From: a virus
IMG/VR virus record: IMGVR_UViG_3300025087_000641
Location: 41,405-105,404 of that record
Reading direction: 5' to 3' (one strand)
DNA: 64,000 nucleotides
Numbering within the stretch: position 1 is the first letter of the stretch; each line of letters opens with the position of its first letter. Below, one piece after another: positions 48,810 to 55,938 of the stretch. The notes below the pieces were generated by a model that had not been told where the DNA came from, ran no database searches, and worked only from the letters and a program-made list of their open reading frames with translations. A program made the position numbers and the translations under genes.

Positions 48810-51053
48810 TGTTGCGCTAAGATATTCAGAAAACGATTCATATAATCTTCCCGCCTCATCGTGGTATATTGGACAGTCCGTACAATGTTGTGCCTGTGGG
48901 TCAAGGAATGCCTTGATGGGCTTATTATTTTCTTTTGCATCTAGCCCAACACCCCAATTGTAAAGGTTCCAGTATTCCGTTGCATAGGATTCTACCCTAG
49001 ATTCTACCGTGAATAAAACCGCCCTTAATGTTTCCTCGCCCGCGCCCGAAGAGATAGCAAGTAGAATGTCTGGATCATCAAATGCCCTCTGTAATTTGGT
49101 AGCAATGGCAGGAATAAGACTGGTGGCAAGATAGGTTTCATTGCTTCTAAGTGCCTCTGCCAACTTGTCTACCAATTCTGGCGATTGCCCATTATTGCCA
49201 ACTGCAATGTCAATTGCGTTCGGCAGAGTTTTTCTGCCAAGCGCAATCAATAGAACTAATAGAATGGCGAGTCTTTCATCTGTAATGCGTTTACGACTTT
49301 CTGCATCTTTGGCATCTGCAAGACTTTTAGCAGTTTCATCCGTCCAATCCTCATAGGTCTCGGCTAATTCCCCCTGATAGGCATTTGTCGCTATAGTTTG
49401 CTTGTTTTTTCTACCCCTCCCGCCCCCGCGAGTATCCGAGAGTTTTGTGTTCTCAAACACTGTCTTGATTTCCGTTTCAGTCTTGTCACACTCCAGTAAT
49501 CCGCCACGAATGGCATGATAGAGTCTTGGGGGCAGGACTTCGCTTTTGAATGAGTACAGACCGGGATTGCGCCCAGCAACAGACTCTTTTGTGGCAACCT
49601 TCCGCCAACGATTTAGTTCTGTGCGTATGCCCTCGTCAATGGCGGCTTGTGGCAATTCGGGTATATCCTTTGCCGCATCTGACAATTGATTGACTGGCGC
49701 ATCAGATTCCGACATCGCCGCATTGGGTGAAGGGAGGCGTCTTGGTGATTTCGGATCGTTCCCCCCCTTGCCCCCCGGCGCAGTTCCCACAACAGAAAGT
49801 CCTTTTAGCGCAGAAACATAGGCAGGATCAGTCGCTAGTGGAACTGGCAAATTTCCAATCTCGTCATCCTCATACGGGGGTAACATCAAGTCCTGCCGCG
49901 CCTCATTGAACTTCTTGACTCGCCAGTAGACATTCCTCTCTTGCACGTTCAATGCACGGTCTTGTGTTCGGATGTCATCGAACTCATAAACCAAATCCTC
50001 GCCATAGAATCTGTGAAGTGCCTGTACGGAGATTTGTCCAGCAACGAGTCTGTGAGTCGGGTGGATAATGGTGTCTTGGAACATGCGGTATCTCTGCCTA
50101 AGTTCCGACTCTGTCTGCTTGCCATGTAATTCGTATCCTAGGAACACCACATCAATCTCGTCGCGGGTGAACTCTCTCTGCCCAATCAACTCCATTTCTT
50201 TTTGGGTGAGTCCAAGTGTGGTTGCCTTGACATCACCCGCCCGCGTGATAATTACCTTCTGTTCCTCCTCGAAGTCGTGGCGAATCTGTGCGCTTAGGGA
50301 TATGAAATCCCGTTCCCCCGTTTCTTCTGGTAGCGATATGATGCTTCTCGGCATACCTCTACCAGAGACATATGTATCTCTCTGAAACTTTCCTGTTCCG
50401 ATTTCGGTTTCCATTGCCAACAATGCGGCATTGAGGGGGACTTCGCCATCCAATAGAGTGAATGGATTGGGAAACTGAAAATGCACAACATATTCTGGGA
50501 GAATAATCTTGCTTTGTCCTGACAGCGTGGTGTATTGGTATCCACGAAGCATCTTCTCCTTGTCTGGAATGGGCTTGACTCTATCTGCCGGAATGGGCCA
50601 GATTTCAACAATCTCTTTCGCATTCCCCGCCGCTGGTGCTAAGAACCAATAGGCATTACCCTTCAATTGCATCCACTTGATAGTGTAAATCCACAGGAAC
50701 GACAAATCCATCTTGTCGTTTGGCTTACGCAAAAGCAATTCAAATGGATGGTTCTTTATACTGTTGAGTTGTTCACCTTCTATTCGTTTGACTTCGCCAT
50801 TTGCAGAGGAGAATGTATTGGCAAAGAGTCTGATGTCCGAGTATATCCAACTGACAGTAACCGCAATTCTGCGCTTTTGGTCATCTGCCAATTTGGTAAA
50901 CGGGTCGCCGTCTGATACGTTTGACAGGAACATTGATACAAGTTGCCTGTCCTGTGTATCTAGTTGCTGAGTCTTCCATGTGTTTGCAGCGAAAGCCGCC
51001 CGCTGGATACCCCACTGCACTAATCCATCTATCAACCCAAGTTTTTTAGCCAT
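48744..51053 (-). CDS. Portal protein fused to a MuF/SPP1 gp7-like C-terminal domain (769 aa)
   Basis: Residues 1-400 are an HK97-type portal: VTVSWIYSDIRLFANTF, LLRKPNDKMDLSFLW, QLKGNAYWFLAPAAG, VHFQFPNPFT, GRGMPRSIISLPEETGERDF and FLGYELHGKQTESELRQRYRM-like stem region. After a Pro/Ser linker the C-terminal 250 residues are helical and end with HCTDCPIYHDEAGRLYES, then VPGDFKCQSGCRCWL, a Cys-rich end typical of head morphogenesis (SPP1 gp7/MuF) proteins. Portals and MuF-type proteins are usually separate genes. Confidence 0.8.
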   Translation of the reverse strand: MAKKLGLIDGLVQWGIQRAAFAANTWKTQQLDTQDRQLVSMFLSNVSDGDPFTKLADDQKRRIAVTVSWIYSDIRLFANTFSSANGEVKRIEGEQLNSIKNHPFELLLRKPNDKMDLSFLWIYTIKWMQLKGNAYWFLAPAAGNAKEIVEIWPIPADRVKPIPDKEKMLRGYQYTTLSGQSKIILPEYVVHFQFPNPFTLLDGEVPLNAALLAMETEIGTGKFQRDTYVSGRGMPRSIISLPEETGERDFISLSAQIRHDFEEEQKVIITRAGDVKATTLGLTQKEMELIGQREFTRDEIDVVFLGYELHGKQTESELRQRYRMFQDTIIHPTHRLVAGQISVQALHRFYGEDLVYEFDDIRTQDRALNVQERNVYWRVKKFNEARQDLMLPPYEDDEIGNLPVPLATDPAYVSALKGLSVVGTAPGGKGGNDPKSPRRLPSPNAAMSESDAPVNQLSDAAKDIPELPQAAIDEGIRTELNRWRKVATKESVAGRNPGLYSFKSEVLPPRLYHAIRGGLLECDKTETEIKTVFENTKLSDTRGGGRGRKNKQTIATNAYQGELAETYEDWTDETAKSLADAKDAESRKRITDERLAILLVLLIALGRKTLPNAIDIAVGNNGQSPELVDKLAEALRSNETYLATSLIPAIATKLQRAFDDPDILLAISSGAGEETLRAVLFTVESRVESYATEYWNLYNWGVGLDAKENNKPIKAFLDPQAQHCTDCPIYHDEAGRLYESFSEYLSATSQRVPGDFKCQSGCRCWLSQA

Positions 51054-51096
51054 TCCTCGTTGCCCCTTTGCTATTCCTCATAGCCTATCGGGTATT

Positions 51097-51113
51097 TGTA
51101 CAAATTTGACTAA
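51097..51113 (-). repeat. Dispersed motif copy upstream of portal gene
   Basis: Minus strand TTAGTCAAATTTGTACA, 44-60 nt upstream of the portal start. The continuation ACAAATACCC lacks a clean -10. Confidence 0.5.
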
Positions 51114-51125
51114 TCCAGTGTCTTT

Positions 51126-51376
51126 CTAGGGAAGTCCATAGTCTTTCTTGTATTTCTCATTCTTTCTCATACATTCATCGCAGACAACATTCTCATTGTC
51201 CGACTCTCTTACAACCCCCATATTCCAACCATGCGATAGAACCCAGAAGTACCCATGCTTGATTCCAGTCCGTGTACTGTTTCGTGGCATCTGTCGCACA
51301 CCACGGAAACACTTTTCAGTTTGTGGTGGTTGCCATAGTCTCTAAAGCCATCTGGGATATTGCTTTTGTGGCTCAT
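51126..51376 (-). CDS. Zinc-finger protein read through a -1 frameshift at GGGGGT
   Basis: ATG 51376 overlaps the terminase stop (ATGA). The zero frame stops at 51209-51211 after 55 codons (MSHKSNIPDGFRDYG..., with CDRCHETVHG, ending MVGIWGL). A -1 shift on the G run (51215-51219) continues as VVRESDNENVVCDECMRKNE and ends at 51126. Only the shifted product has both halves of a CxxC...CxxC zinc finger. Either programmed shifting, a real inactivating indel or a sequencing error at a G5 run could explain it. Confidence 0.5.
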
Positions 51377-52788
51377 ACAAACTCCAGCATGGCAATCCGA
51401 CTACTGCGGATTGACGGGATCAAATAGCGAGTTGTGTCTGCATAATGGAAGGCGTTTTTGTTGTAAATCTCGTCTGTGGGATTGCCGGAATTGTCGTACT
51501 TGCGCCGATACAACAGCATATCGTTTTGGATTCCGGGCAAATCGTCAAAGAAGAACAAGTTGTTCTGTTTGATGTGTGAGTAGACAATGTTGATTCCCAA
51601 CCAGACATCTGCAATCTTTGGCAGTTTCACGGATAGTCCGCCGTCTCTAAATTCTTGTCGCCATTGACCCTCTGCCTTTGCGCCTCCCCAACACAGAGGA
51701 AGCATGTTTTCAGATTCCACCATTGCCTCAACGTGCTCTTTCGCGCTTCTTCCGCCCGCCTTGTATTCCCGATAGCAATACAGTTTTCTACTCCTTGGAT
51801 CTTCTGCCCAGAATGTCGCCACAGTGTTGACAGCGCCAAAGTCCAATCCCATGTATCTCTGCCATGTGGCGTCTATCTCAAATCTTGGAATGAAATGTAA
51901 ATCCTCATTGAGGCAGTCGTAGATCATGTGGCGAGGCCGACTGATTCTGCCTCGGTAGAACATATTGAACAAGTCATCTGGGAGTTTTTCTTTGGCGTCG
52001 TTCCACTCCTCAATTGAGAATTCTGGATTGACAATTGAATCGTACTGAATTAGCGTGCAATCCTCTTTCTCGCTTTCTGTAATGTCTATCTCCGCCCCAT
52101 TAGGCATTGACTCTGTTCTAGTAATGCCGGTTTTGATTACGGGGTCTATCAGTTCACTTTTCAGCCAGCCCAAATTATAAAGTGTCGTGGAAATTAGTTT
52201 CCTGCCGCGATTGAGGGCCAACCGACGATTGATAGCGCGATATGCCTCTAGTGGGAATTCATCCTGTCCCGCCTCATCCAAACATGCCGCTTTTGCAGTT
52301 GCGCTTTCAAGACCTCCCAGAGATTGGGCAGACCTCAGAATGATACGTCCCCACATTGTATCTGTGGACTTCTCTGCCCAATACTCGCCAGTCTTTGGGT
52401 CTTTCAGTTCTATTATTTTGTCGCCCGCCCAAAACCTGCCCCATCCAAGAATATCCTCAAAGACCTTGAGAACTTCCGGCAAGAACTTCAACTTGAATAG
52501 GTCAAACGATGAGGTTACAGCAATATAGTCGCCAGTACCTTTTAGTTGTATTTCGCGCTTAAGCCACCACGGTAGCCACGAGGTCTTCCCAGATTGACTC
52601 CCGGCTGAGAGTACAATGGTTCGTCGCGTACTATCATATCCAACCGATTGAGCAAGATGAAATGGTACGGGCTTTCCGTCTTTACCAATGATGTGTCTAT
52701 CGGGCCAGTCTACTTGCTTGATTTTAGACTTGGCACGGGCTTGTTCTAACCTATCCAGTATTGCTCTGTTCTGTAGTTGCTCCAACAT
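51373..52788 (-). CDS. Terminase large subunit (471 aa)
   Basis: ATPase domain: LSAGSQSGKTSWLPWWLKRE holds Walker A; SATAKAACLDEAGQDEFPLE holds Walker B with the catalytic Glu; STTLYNLGWLKSEL matches the coupling motif. Nuclease domain: RYMGLDFGAVNTVATFW (first metal-binding Asp) and a C-terminal HYADTTRYLIPSI. Together these are the packaging motor and headful/cos nuclease. Overlaps the small-subunit gene by 38 nt. Confidence 0.9.
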   Translation of the reverse strand: MLEQLQNRAILDRLEQARAKSKIKQVDWPDRHIIGKDGKPVPFHLAQSVGYDSTRRTIVLSAGSQSGKTSWLPWWLKREIQLKGTGDYIAVTSSFDLFKLKFLPEVLKVFEDILGWGRFWAGDKIIELKDPKTGEYWAEKSTDTMWGRIILRSAQSLGGLESATAKAACLDEAGQDEFPLEAYRAINRRLALNRGRKLISTTLYNLGWLKSELIDPVIKTGITRTESMPNGAEIDITESEKEDCTLIQYDSIVNPEFSIEEWNDAKEKLPDDLFNMFYRGRISRPRHMIYDCLNEDLHFIPRFEIDATWQRYMGLDFGAVNTVATFWAEDPRSRKLYCYREYKAGGRSAKEHVEAMVESENMLPLCWGGAKAEGQWRQEFRDGGLSVKLPKIADVWLGINIVYSHIKQNNLFFFDDLPGIQNDMLLYRRKYDNSGNPTDEIYNKNAFHYADTTRYLIPSIRSSRIAMLEFV

Positions 52789-53302
52789 CGGTTGGGGTAA
52801 GTTCCTTGAATTCCCCCTCTATGAGTTCTTCTTGTGGTGCTTCTATCATCTTCGCCACTTCGGAGTAAAGTTCTTTTGGCAATGCCTCTTCTAGTGCCTC
52901 TTGTGTAATCTCGCCACGCCGAAGCATTCCGAGGGCAACCACTCTCCAGTCTTTGTCGTAATTGTGAATCTCCTTGCGCTCACTCCACCTGTCTGGGAAA
53001 CGACGCGCAAGGAACTTGAGTCCTATCTCCGCGTCATCCATTGATTTGGCGCGGATGTTTTCAACTATCTCAACTTCACAGGCAGCCTCCGCCTCCCGAA
53101 TTTGGTCAATGAATGCAATGAGTTCGGGGGGCGGAGGTTCTGGATTGAGTCTATCCTTGTATTCTGCCCACTTCACCCATTTTGCATAGGTGGAGGGATG
53201 AATACCAACCGCACGGCAAGCCACTCTGATGTGGTTGCCGTTGCGGATGAATTCCAGCAGAGTAGATTGTGTTTTTGGGTCTGCCCAGAGAGGTTCAATC
53301 AC
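52751..53302 (-). CDS. Terminase small subunit (183 aa)
   Basis: N-terminal HTH (NHIRVACRAVGIHPSTYAKW) for recognition of the packaging site, central coiled-coil (AFIDQIREAEAACEVEIVEN), KFLARRFPDRWSE and a C-terminal acidic tail that may bind the large subunit. Directly upstream of and overlapping the large subunit gene. Confidence 0.8.
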   Translation of the reverse strand: MIEPLWADPKTQSTLLEFIRNGNHIRVACRAVGIHPSTYAKWVKWAEYKDRLNPEPPPPELIAFIDQIREAEAACEVEIVENIRAKSMDDAEIGLKFLARRFPDRWSERKEIHNYDKDWRVVALGMLRRGEITQEALEEALPKELYSEVAKMIEAPQEELIEGEFKELTPTDVGATTEQSNTG

Positions 53303-53306
53303 TCAA

Positions 53307-53531
53307 TTACTTGAATAGCCCAAAACGCTTGCCCAATCCATGCACACCAGATGTGCCTAGCCACGCCAGAATTGCCGCATAGATAGCCGCCAGCAATGCA
53401 TCATTGGTCGGAATGTCGCCAAGCAATCTGGCAATGTAGAGTCCTAAAATTGTGGTCGCTAGAACCACAGTCTTTTGACTCACAAGAAGATTCTTGAGCC
53501 ATTCCAAGAGAAGTTTTAGATAATCAGACAT
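53307..53531 (-). CDS. Small membrane protein, holin-like (74 aa)
   Basis: First gene after the late promoter. An amphipathic N-terminus (DYLKLLLEWLKNLLVSQK) precedes two membrane helices (VVLATTILGLYIARLL and LLAAIYAAILAWLGT) and a short basic end (GLGKRFGLFK). Size and topology fit a class II holin; no endolysin gene adjoins it, so this remains tentative. Confidence 0.5.
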   Translation of the reverse strand: MSDYLKLLLEWLKNLLVSQKTVVLATTILGLYIARLLGDIPTNDALLAAIYAAILAWLGTSGVHGLGKRFGLFK

Positions 53532-53571
53532 TTGTTTTCTCCATTCTAGTGAATTGTTGTTATGTCCAGTT

Positions 53572-53599
53572 ATTCTATTCGCTTTTTATGAAAAGTCAA
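53572..53599 (-). promoter_or_regulatory. Minus-strand sigma-70 promoter of the terminase operon
   Basis: Minus strand: CCCTTGACT (TTGACT at 53599-53594), 16-nt spacer, TAGAAT (53577-53572). Starts the late transcript about 40 nt before the holin-like gene. Same CCCTTGAC(T/A) form as at 22.95 and 41.44 kb. Confidence 0.65.
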
Positions 53600-53615
53600 G
53601 GGATGAATCTGATAC

Positions 53616-53644
53616 TTGACAACACCACGAAAATGCTGTATATA
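53616..53644 (+). promoter_or_regulatory. Plus-strand sigma-70 promoter of a small RNA
   Basis: TTGACA 53616-53621, 17-nt spacer, TATATA 53639-53644: close to consensus. Predicted start about 53651. Divergent from the terminase promoter with 17 nt between the two -35 boxes. Confidence 0.7.
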
Positions 53645-53650
53645 GATAAA

Positions 53651-53740
53651 GTGTCTGTTGTGGCGGTAGATGTGTCAGCGTACTTGCAACGCCACAACTC
53701 CTCCTCTCTGGGCGACTCTGAATGAGTCGCCCGCTTTATT
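53651..53740 (+). ncRNA. Small RNA with hairpin and intrinsic terminator (about 90 nt)
   Basis: Hairpin 1: GTTGTGGCG (53657-53665) / CGCCACAAC (53690-53698). A pyrimidine-rich linker (TCCTCCTCTCT) follows; it is complementary to Shine-Dalgarno-like sequence. Hairpin 2: GGGCGACTC (53710-53718) / GAGTCGCCC (53724-53732), then GCTTTATT as terminator. No ORF fits. Probably a regulatory RNA, possibly acting on ribosome-binding sites. Confidence 0.65.
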
Positions 53741-53767
53741 GTCTAGTACCGTTTTCCTATTGCGCCG

Positions 53768-53787
53768 TGTACAAATTTGTATAAAAT
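53768..53787 (+). promoter_or_regulatory. Probable promoter at a palindromic motif copy (TACAAATTTGTA)
   Basis: GTACAAATTTGTATAAAAT: a 12-bp palindrome running into a TATAAA/TAAAAT -10. It directly precedes the long structured RNA at 53790. Confidence 0.5.
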
Positions 53788-53789
53788 AA

Positions 53790-53986
53790 TAGTCGCTGGC
53801 TTGGCTTGAAAGAGTCTTTGCCGGTGTGTCTGTGAGAGAACGCGAGGAGAGTCCGTCTACATAAGACGTAAGTAGCAGGCGGTGGAACCGTAGCGAAATG
53901 TGAGGCTTGCTCGTTGGCCGGAGTAATGCGCCCTGAAAGGCGTCAAAACGGCGTCGGCATCGCAAGACTCAGTGACTCGGCTCTGA
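53790..53986 (+). ncRNA. Candidate miniature RNase P RNA-like RNA (P2/P4 pseudoknot)
   Basis: GAGGAGAGUCC (53844-53854) differs at one base from the universal RNase P element GAGGAAAGUCC. AGAG-U-CCG (53848-53855) pairs with CGG-CUCU (53978-53984), leaving U53852 bulged, like the conserved bulged U of P4, with A-U to G-C covariation relative to the consensus. GAGUCUUUGC (53812-53821) pairs with GCAAGACUC (53962-53970) as P2, giving the P2/P4 crossing. CAGUGACUCGGCUCU resembles the ACAGAAxCCGGCUUA end. Between lie small hairpins (CGUCU/AGACG; GCGCC/GGCGU). Total about 200 nt, far shorter than bacterial RNase P RNA; catalytic function is unproven. Confidence 0.5.
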
Positions 53987-53987
53987 A

Positions 53988-54274
53988 TGTGGTCACGCTA
54001 GAAATAGATGTTTCCACCACAGACAAAATTGTAATGGGCGAGTACAAAGGCGTGGAGCCTGTGTGTCAGGGCGCGAAAACCACTCATCCATTGCAACAAA
54101 ATTGAAGTCATACGGGAAGTGGATTGTCTGTTGGACTGTACAGATTGGCAAAATTGAATGAGCCAGCAGTATCCTGGGCAGAAGTACAGACATGCAATTC
54201 TGCGATACCCGTCAACCCCATGTTGTGTGAGGCTGGACTATGGAGTTTTCTGAGCATGGCAGAAGACTCCACCA
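53988..54274 (+). ncRNA. Long structured RNA region ending in a tRNA-like minihelix plus ACCA
   Basis: Base pairing is dense: UGUGGU/ACCACA (53988/54016), a GAAA-capped hairpin (CUAGAAAUAG), ACAGACAA/TTGTCTGT (54019-54026/54124-54131), TTGTAATGG/CCATTGCAA (54029-54037/54088-54096), GTATC-GCAGAA / TTCTGC-GATAC (54169-54208), and an 11-bp hairpin GGAGTTTTCTG/CAGAAGACTCC with a 7-nt loop (54242-54270) followed by ACCA. GCTGGCT at 53795 can pair with AGCCAGC at 54161, so this may be one molecule with the RNase P-like part. No coding frame fits. Class unknown (compare ROOL/GOLLD). Confidence 0.5.
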
Positions 54275-54296
54275 TATATAAGAGAGGATAATCAGA

Positions 54297-54710
54297 ATGG
54301 CAGCAGGACTCCAAATCTCAGTAGACCAAAGCCTCGTTGAGCCAATTGTTCGGGCAGAAATTGAATCTGCTATTGTCTCGCAACTCAACAATGTCCCAGA
54401 CCTCGTATCCAAACTTGTGCAAGCGGCAATGGCCGACAAGGTAGACGAACGGGGAAATAAGGGAAGATATGACAGCGATAATAAGTATTTGTTCATTGAT
54501 GTGCTTTGTCGTAATGCAATCCAGTCTGCCGCAAAAGAGGCGATGACAAAGTATATTGCCGAACACTCCACAGAACTCCAAGACGAAATCCGAAAGCAGA
54601 TTGAAAAACAGAAGTCAGGACTTGCAAAAGTCTTTGTAGAATCTCTTGTTGGCTCAATCAAGACGGCTTGGCGATTTAGCGTTGATATTCGCCTTCCAGG
54701 ACAGGAATAG
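54297..54710 (+). CDS. Hypothetical early protein (137 aa)
   Basis: First protein gene of the plus-strand early block; AGAGAGG at 54281-54287. Helical and charged (VEPIVRAEIESAIVSQLNNV, ELQDEIRKQIEKQKSGLAKV) with a central YDSDNKYLFIDVLCRNAIQSA stretch. No named family. The distal end lies next to a 22-bp direct repeat. Confidence 0.65.
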   Translation: MAAGLQISVDQSLVEPIVRAEIESAIVSQLNNVPDLVSKLVQAAMADKVDERGNKGRYDSDNKYLFIDVLCRNAIQSAAKEAMTKYIAEHSTELQDEIRKQIEKQKSGLAKVFVESLVGSIKTAWRFSVDIRLPGQE

Positions 54711-55013
54711 TGGCACAGACAGAAGAAACCTTACAAACTGAATGCGCGGCGGGTGGCATGGAAATAGTCCGCCTTAATCGGTCACATCTGGACGACCCGC
54801 CCGCACAGTGGCCCGCAAGACGTGAAGCCTGCGCGTTCAACGGAGTCATGCTCCGGGGATGTCGCTCGCCGTCCGCGCGGCGGCGGGTCATGCTGTGGGC
54901 AAGGCGTCGTCTGTGGCGACTTGACGTAGATACAAACGTGAAACGGCCCACGACCCCGGCGGGCGCGGAACCGCCGGTACTTTGCCAACCCGGACAAGAA
55001 TAATGGCACAGAC
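54699..55013. repeat. GC-rich segment between 22-bp direct repeats (20/22 identical)
   Basis: Repeat copies at 54699-54720 and 54992-55013 (GGACARGAATARTGGCACAG plus AC). The 271 bp between them are visibly GC-richer than the genome and full of hairpins: GACCCGCC/GGCGGGTC (54793/54883), CGGAG/CTCCG, GTGGGC/GCCCAC and CCGGCGG/CCGCCGG. The repeats span the stop of the previous gene and the start of the next, so an insertion there duplicated the junction. Confidence 0.6.
54710..55003 (+). CDS. Possible ORF of the GC-rich segment (97 aa)
   Basis: GTG 54710, an open frame ending TAA at 55001-55003. N-terminus MAQTEET copies the MAQTLET start of the next gene because of the direct repeat. The rest is Arg/Pro/Ala-rich (RSPSARRRVMLWARRRLWRL). 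Third positions are GC-rich, which is compatible with a foreign gene but also with non-coding GC-rich DNA. No family. Low confidence as a protein. Confidence 0.3.
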   Translation: MAQTEETLQTECAAGGMEIVRLNRSHLDDPPAQWPARREACAFNGVMLRGCRSPSARRRVMLWARRRLWRLDVDTNVKRPTTPAGAEPPVLCQPGQE

Positions 55014-55326
55014 TCTTGAAACAAAGAAGGCACTATTGCGCGACAAATATCTGTGCCTGTGGTGCTTATGGCGTTTAGATAGGCAAAGAAATGTATTTCA
55101 ACCAGTTCAGAACTATCATCCAAAACTTGGCGGGGGACACCACTTGCTTCGCAGAAACAGAGTTGATGACGCAAGGGCAATATGTGGGTTGTGTGCCGAA
55201 CACCACTACAATGTTGAGAATGCACACGGCGAACCAACGAAAGACCAGTTGATTGACCTCATGTACGAAGTCTACGGCTATAACTTGAGAGAGTTGTGGC
55301 CGCAATTCATAAAACCGAAAGGATAA
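55003..55326 (+). CDS. HNH-like small zinc protein (107 aa)
   Basis: ATG 55003 chosen because the upstream residues of the longer frame fall in the GC-rich segment. CLWCLWRLDRQRNV, GGGHHLLRRNRVDDARAICG, LCAEHHYNVENAHGE resemble the zinc/HNH fold of small phage HNH proteins (C-x2-C, HH, C-x2-C-HxxH). C-terminal LIDLMYEVYGYNLRELW helix. Could be a small nuclease of the replication module. Confidence 0.6.
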   Translation: MAQTLETKKALLRDKYLCLWCLWRLDRQRNVFQPVQNYHPKLGGGHHLLRRNRVDDARAICGLCAEHHYNVENAHGEPTKDQLIDLMYEVYGYNLRELWPQFIKPKG

Positions 55327-55330
55327 CAGA

Positions 55331-55552
55331 ATGGCAAGCAAGAAGGCAAAGCGACAGTTCCCCAAGACTATCTATTTGGACTGGGCAGAGGGAACACAAG
55401 ATGAAGACGACTATTTCAACACCTATGAAGACGTGAATGAAATGGTGAATGCTCTGGATGATGAAACCCTTGCGACTGAGGTAATTGCTGTTTATGAACT
55501 GAAATATGTCGCAACGGTTGAGAAAAAGATTGTTTTGATTCCAAAGAAGTGA
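55331..55552 (+). CDS. Hypothetical protein (73 aa)
   Basis: AAAGGA precedes ATG 55331. Basic start (ASKKAKRQFPKTIYLDWAEG), acidic middle, and a C-terminal beta pair (VIAVYELKYVATVEKKIVLI). Compact small protein typical of early phage genes; role unknown. Confidence 0.6.
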   Translation: MASKKAKRQFPKTIYLDWAEGTQDEDDYFNTYEDVNEMVNALDDETLATEVIAVYELKYVATVEKKIVLIPKK

Positions 55553-55825
55553 ATGAATCAGTATCGCCGTGGCGCAAGAGTCGAAAGGTTACTCAGAAAG
55601 AAACTTGAATCTGAGGGATATTACGTTGTGAGGTCTGCTGGCAGCAAGGGAGCGGTTGATCTCGTGGCGTGGAATGAGAATGATTATCTTGCCATTCAAG
55701 TGGCATTAATTGGCGTAAAAACCAAGCGCGATTTTGAAAGACTCTGTTCTATATCTACTGGCCCATACATGACTCGCTGTATGTACGAATACGACAGGGG
55801 AGAATGGAAGGTGACATGCGTATGA
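55553..55825 (+). CDS. Hjc/archaeal-type Holliday junction resolvase-like nuclease (90 aa)
   Basis: [20 protein letters not shown] and [20 protein letters not shown] match the Hjc/PD-(D/E)xK pattern (E in helix 1, GxxDLVA with the metal-binding Asp). The following strand reads LAIQVALIG where active enzymes have (E/Q)x K, so the Lys is not in place. Possibly resolves branched phage DNA, or an inactive relative. Starts directly after the previous stop. Confidence 0.65.
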   Translation: MNQYRRGARVERLLRKKLESEGYYVVRSAGSKGAVDLVAWNENDYLAIQVALIGVKTKRDFERLCSISTGPYMTRCMYEYDRGEWKVTCV

Positions 55826-55938
55826 ATGATTTTGTCAATGCGCTCCCGCAAGTCATTCTTGGAACTGTGTACTCCTGCTTACTTATCCTCGCCTTGCTTG
55901 CGGCACAAGAGATTCTAGAGAGGATGAGATTGAAATGA
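55822..55938 (+). CDS. Small single-helix membrane protein (38 aa)
   Basis: ATGA junctions on both sides (55822 and 55935). [20 protein letters not shown] then [16 protein letters not shown]: one membrane helix with a short charged end. Same style as the tiny membrane proteins of the sugar operon. Function unknown. Confidence 0.6.
   Translation: MNDFVNALPQVILGTVYSCLLILALLAAQEILERMRLK

Noticed and set aside
54242-54274. tmRNA or tRNA gene ending in ACCA
   Set aside because: No D-arm, anticodon arm or TTCRA T-loop, and no tag reading frame. Kept only as a tRNA-like minihelix.
54782-55237. Minus-strand 151-aa ORF across the GC-rich segment
   Set aside because: It runs antisense into the 55003-55326 gene, which has zinc-ligand conservation; frame openness is explained by high GC.
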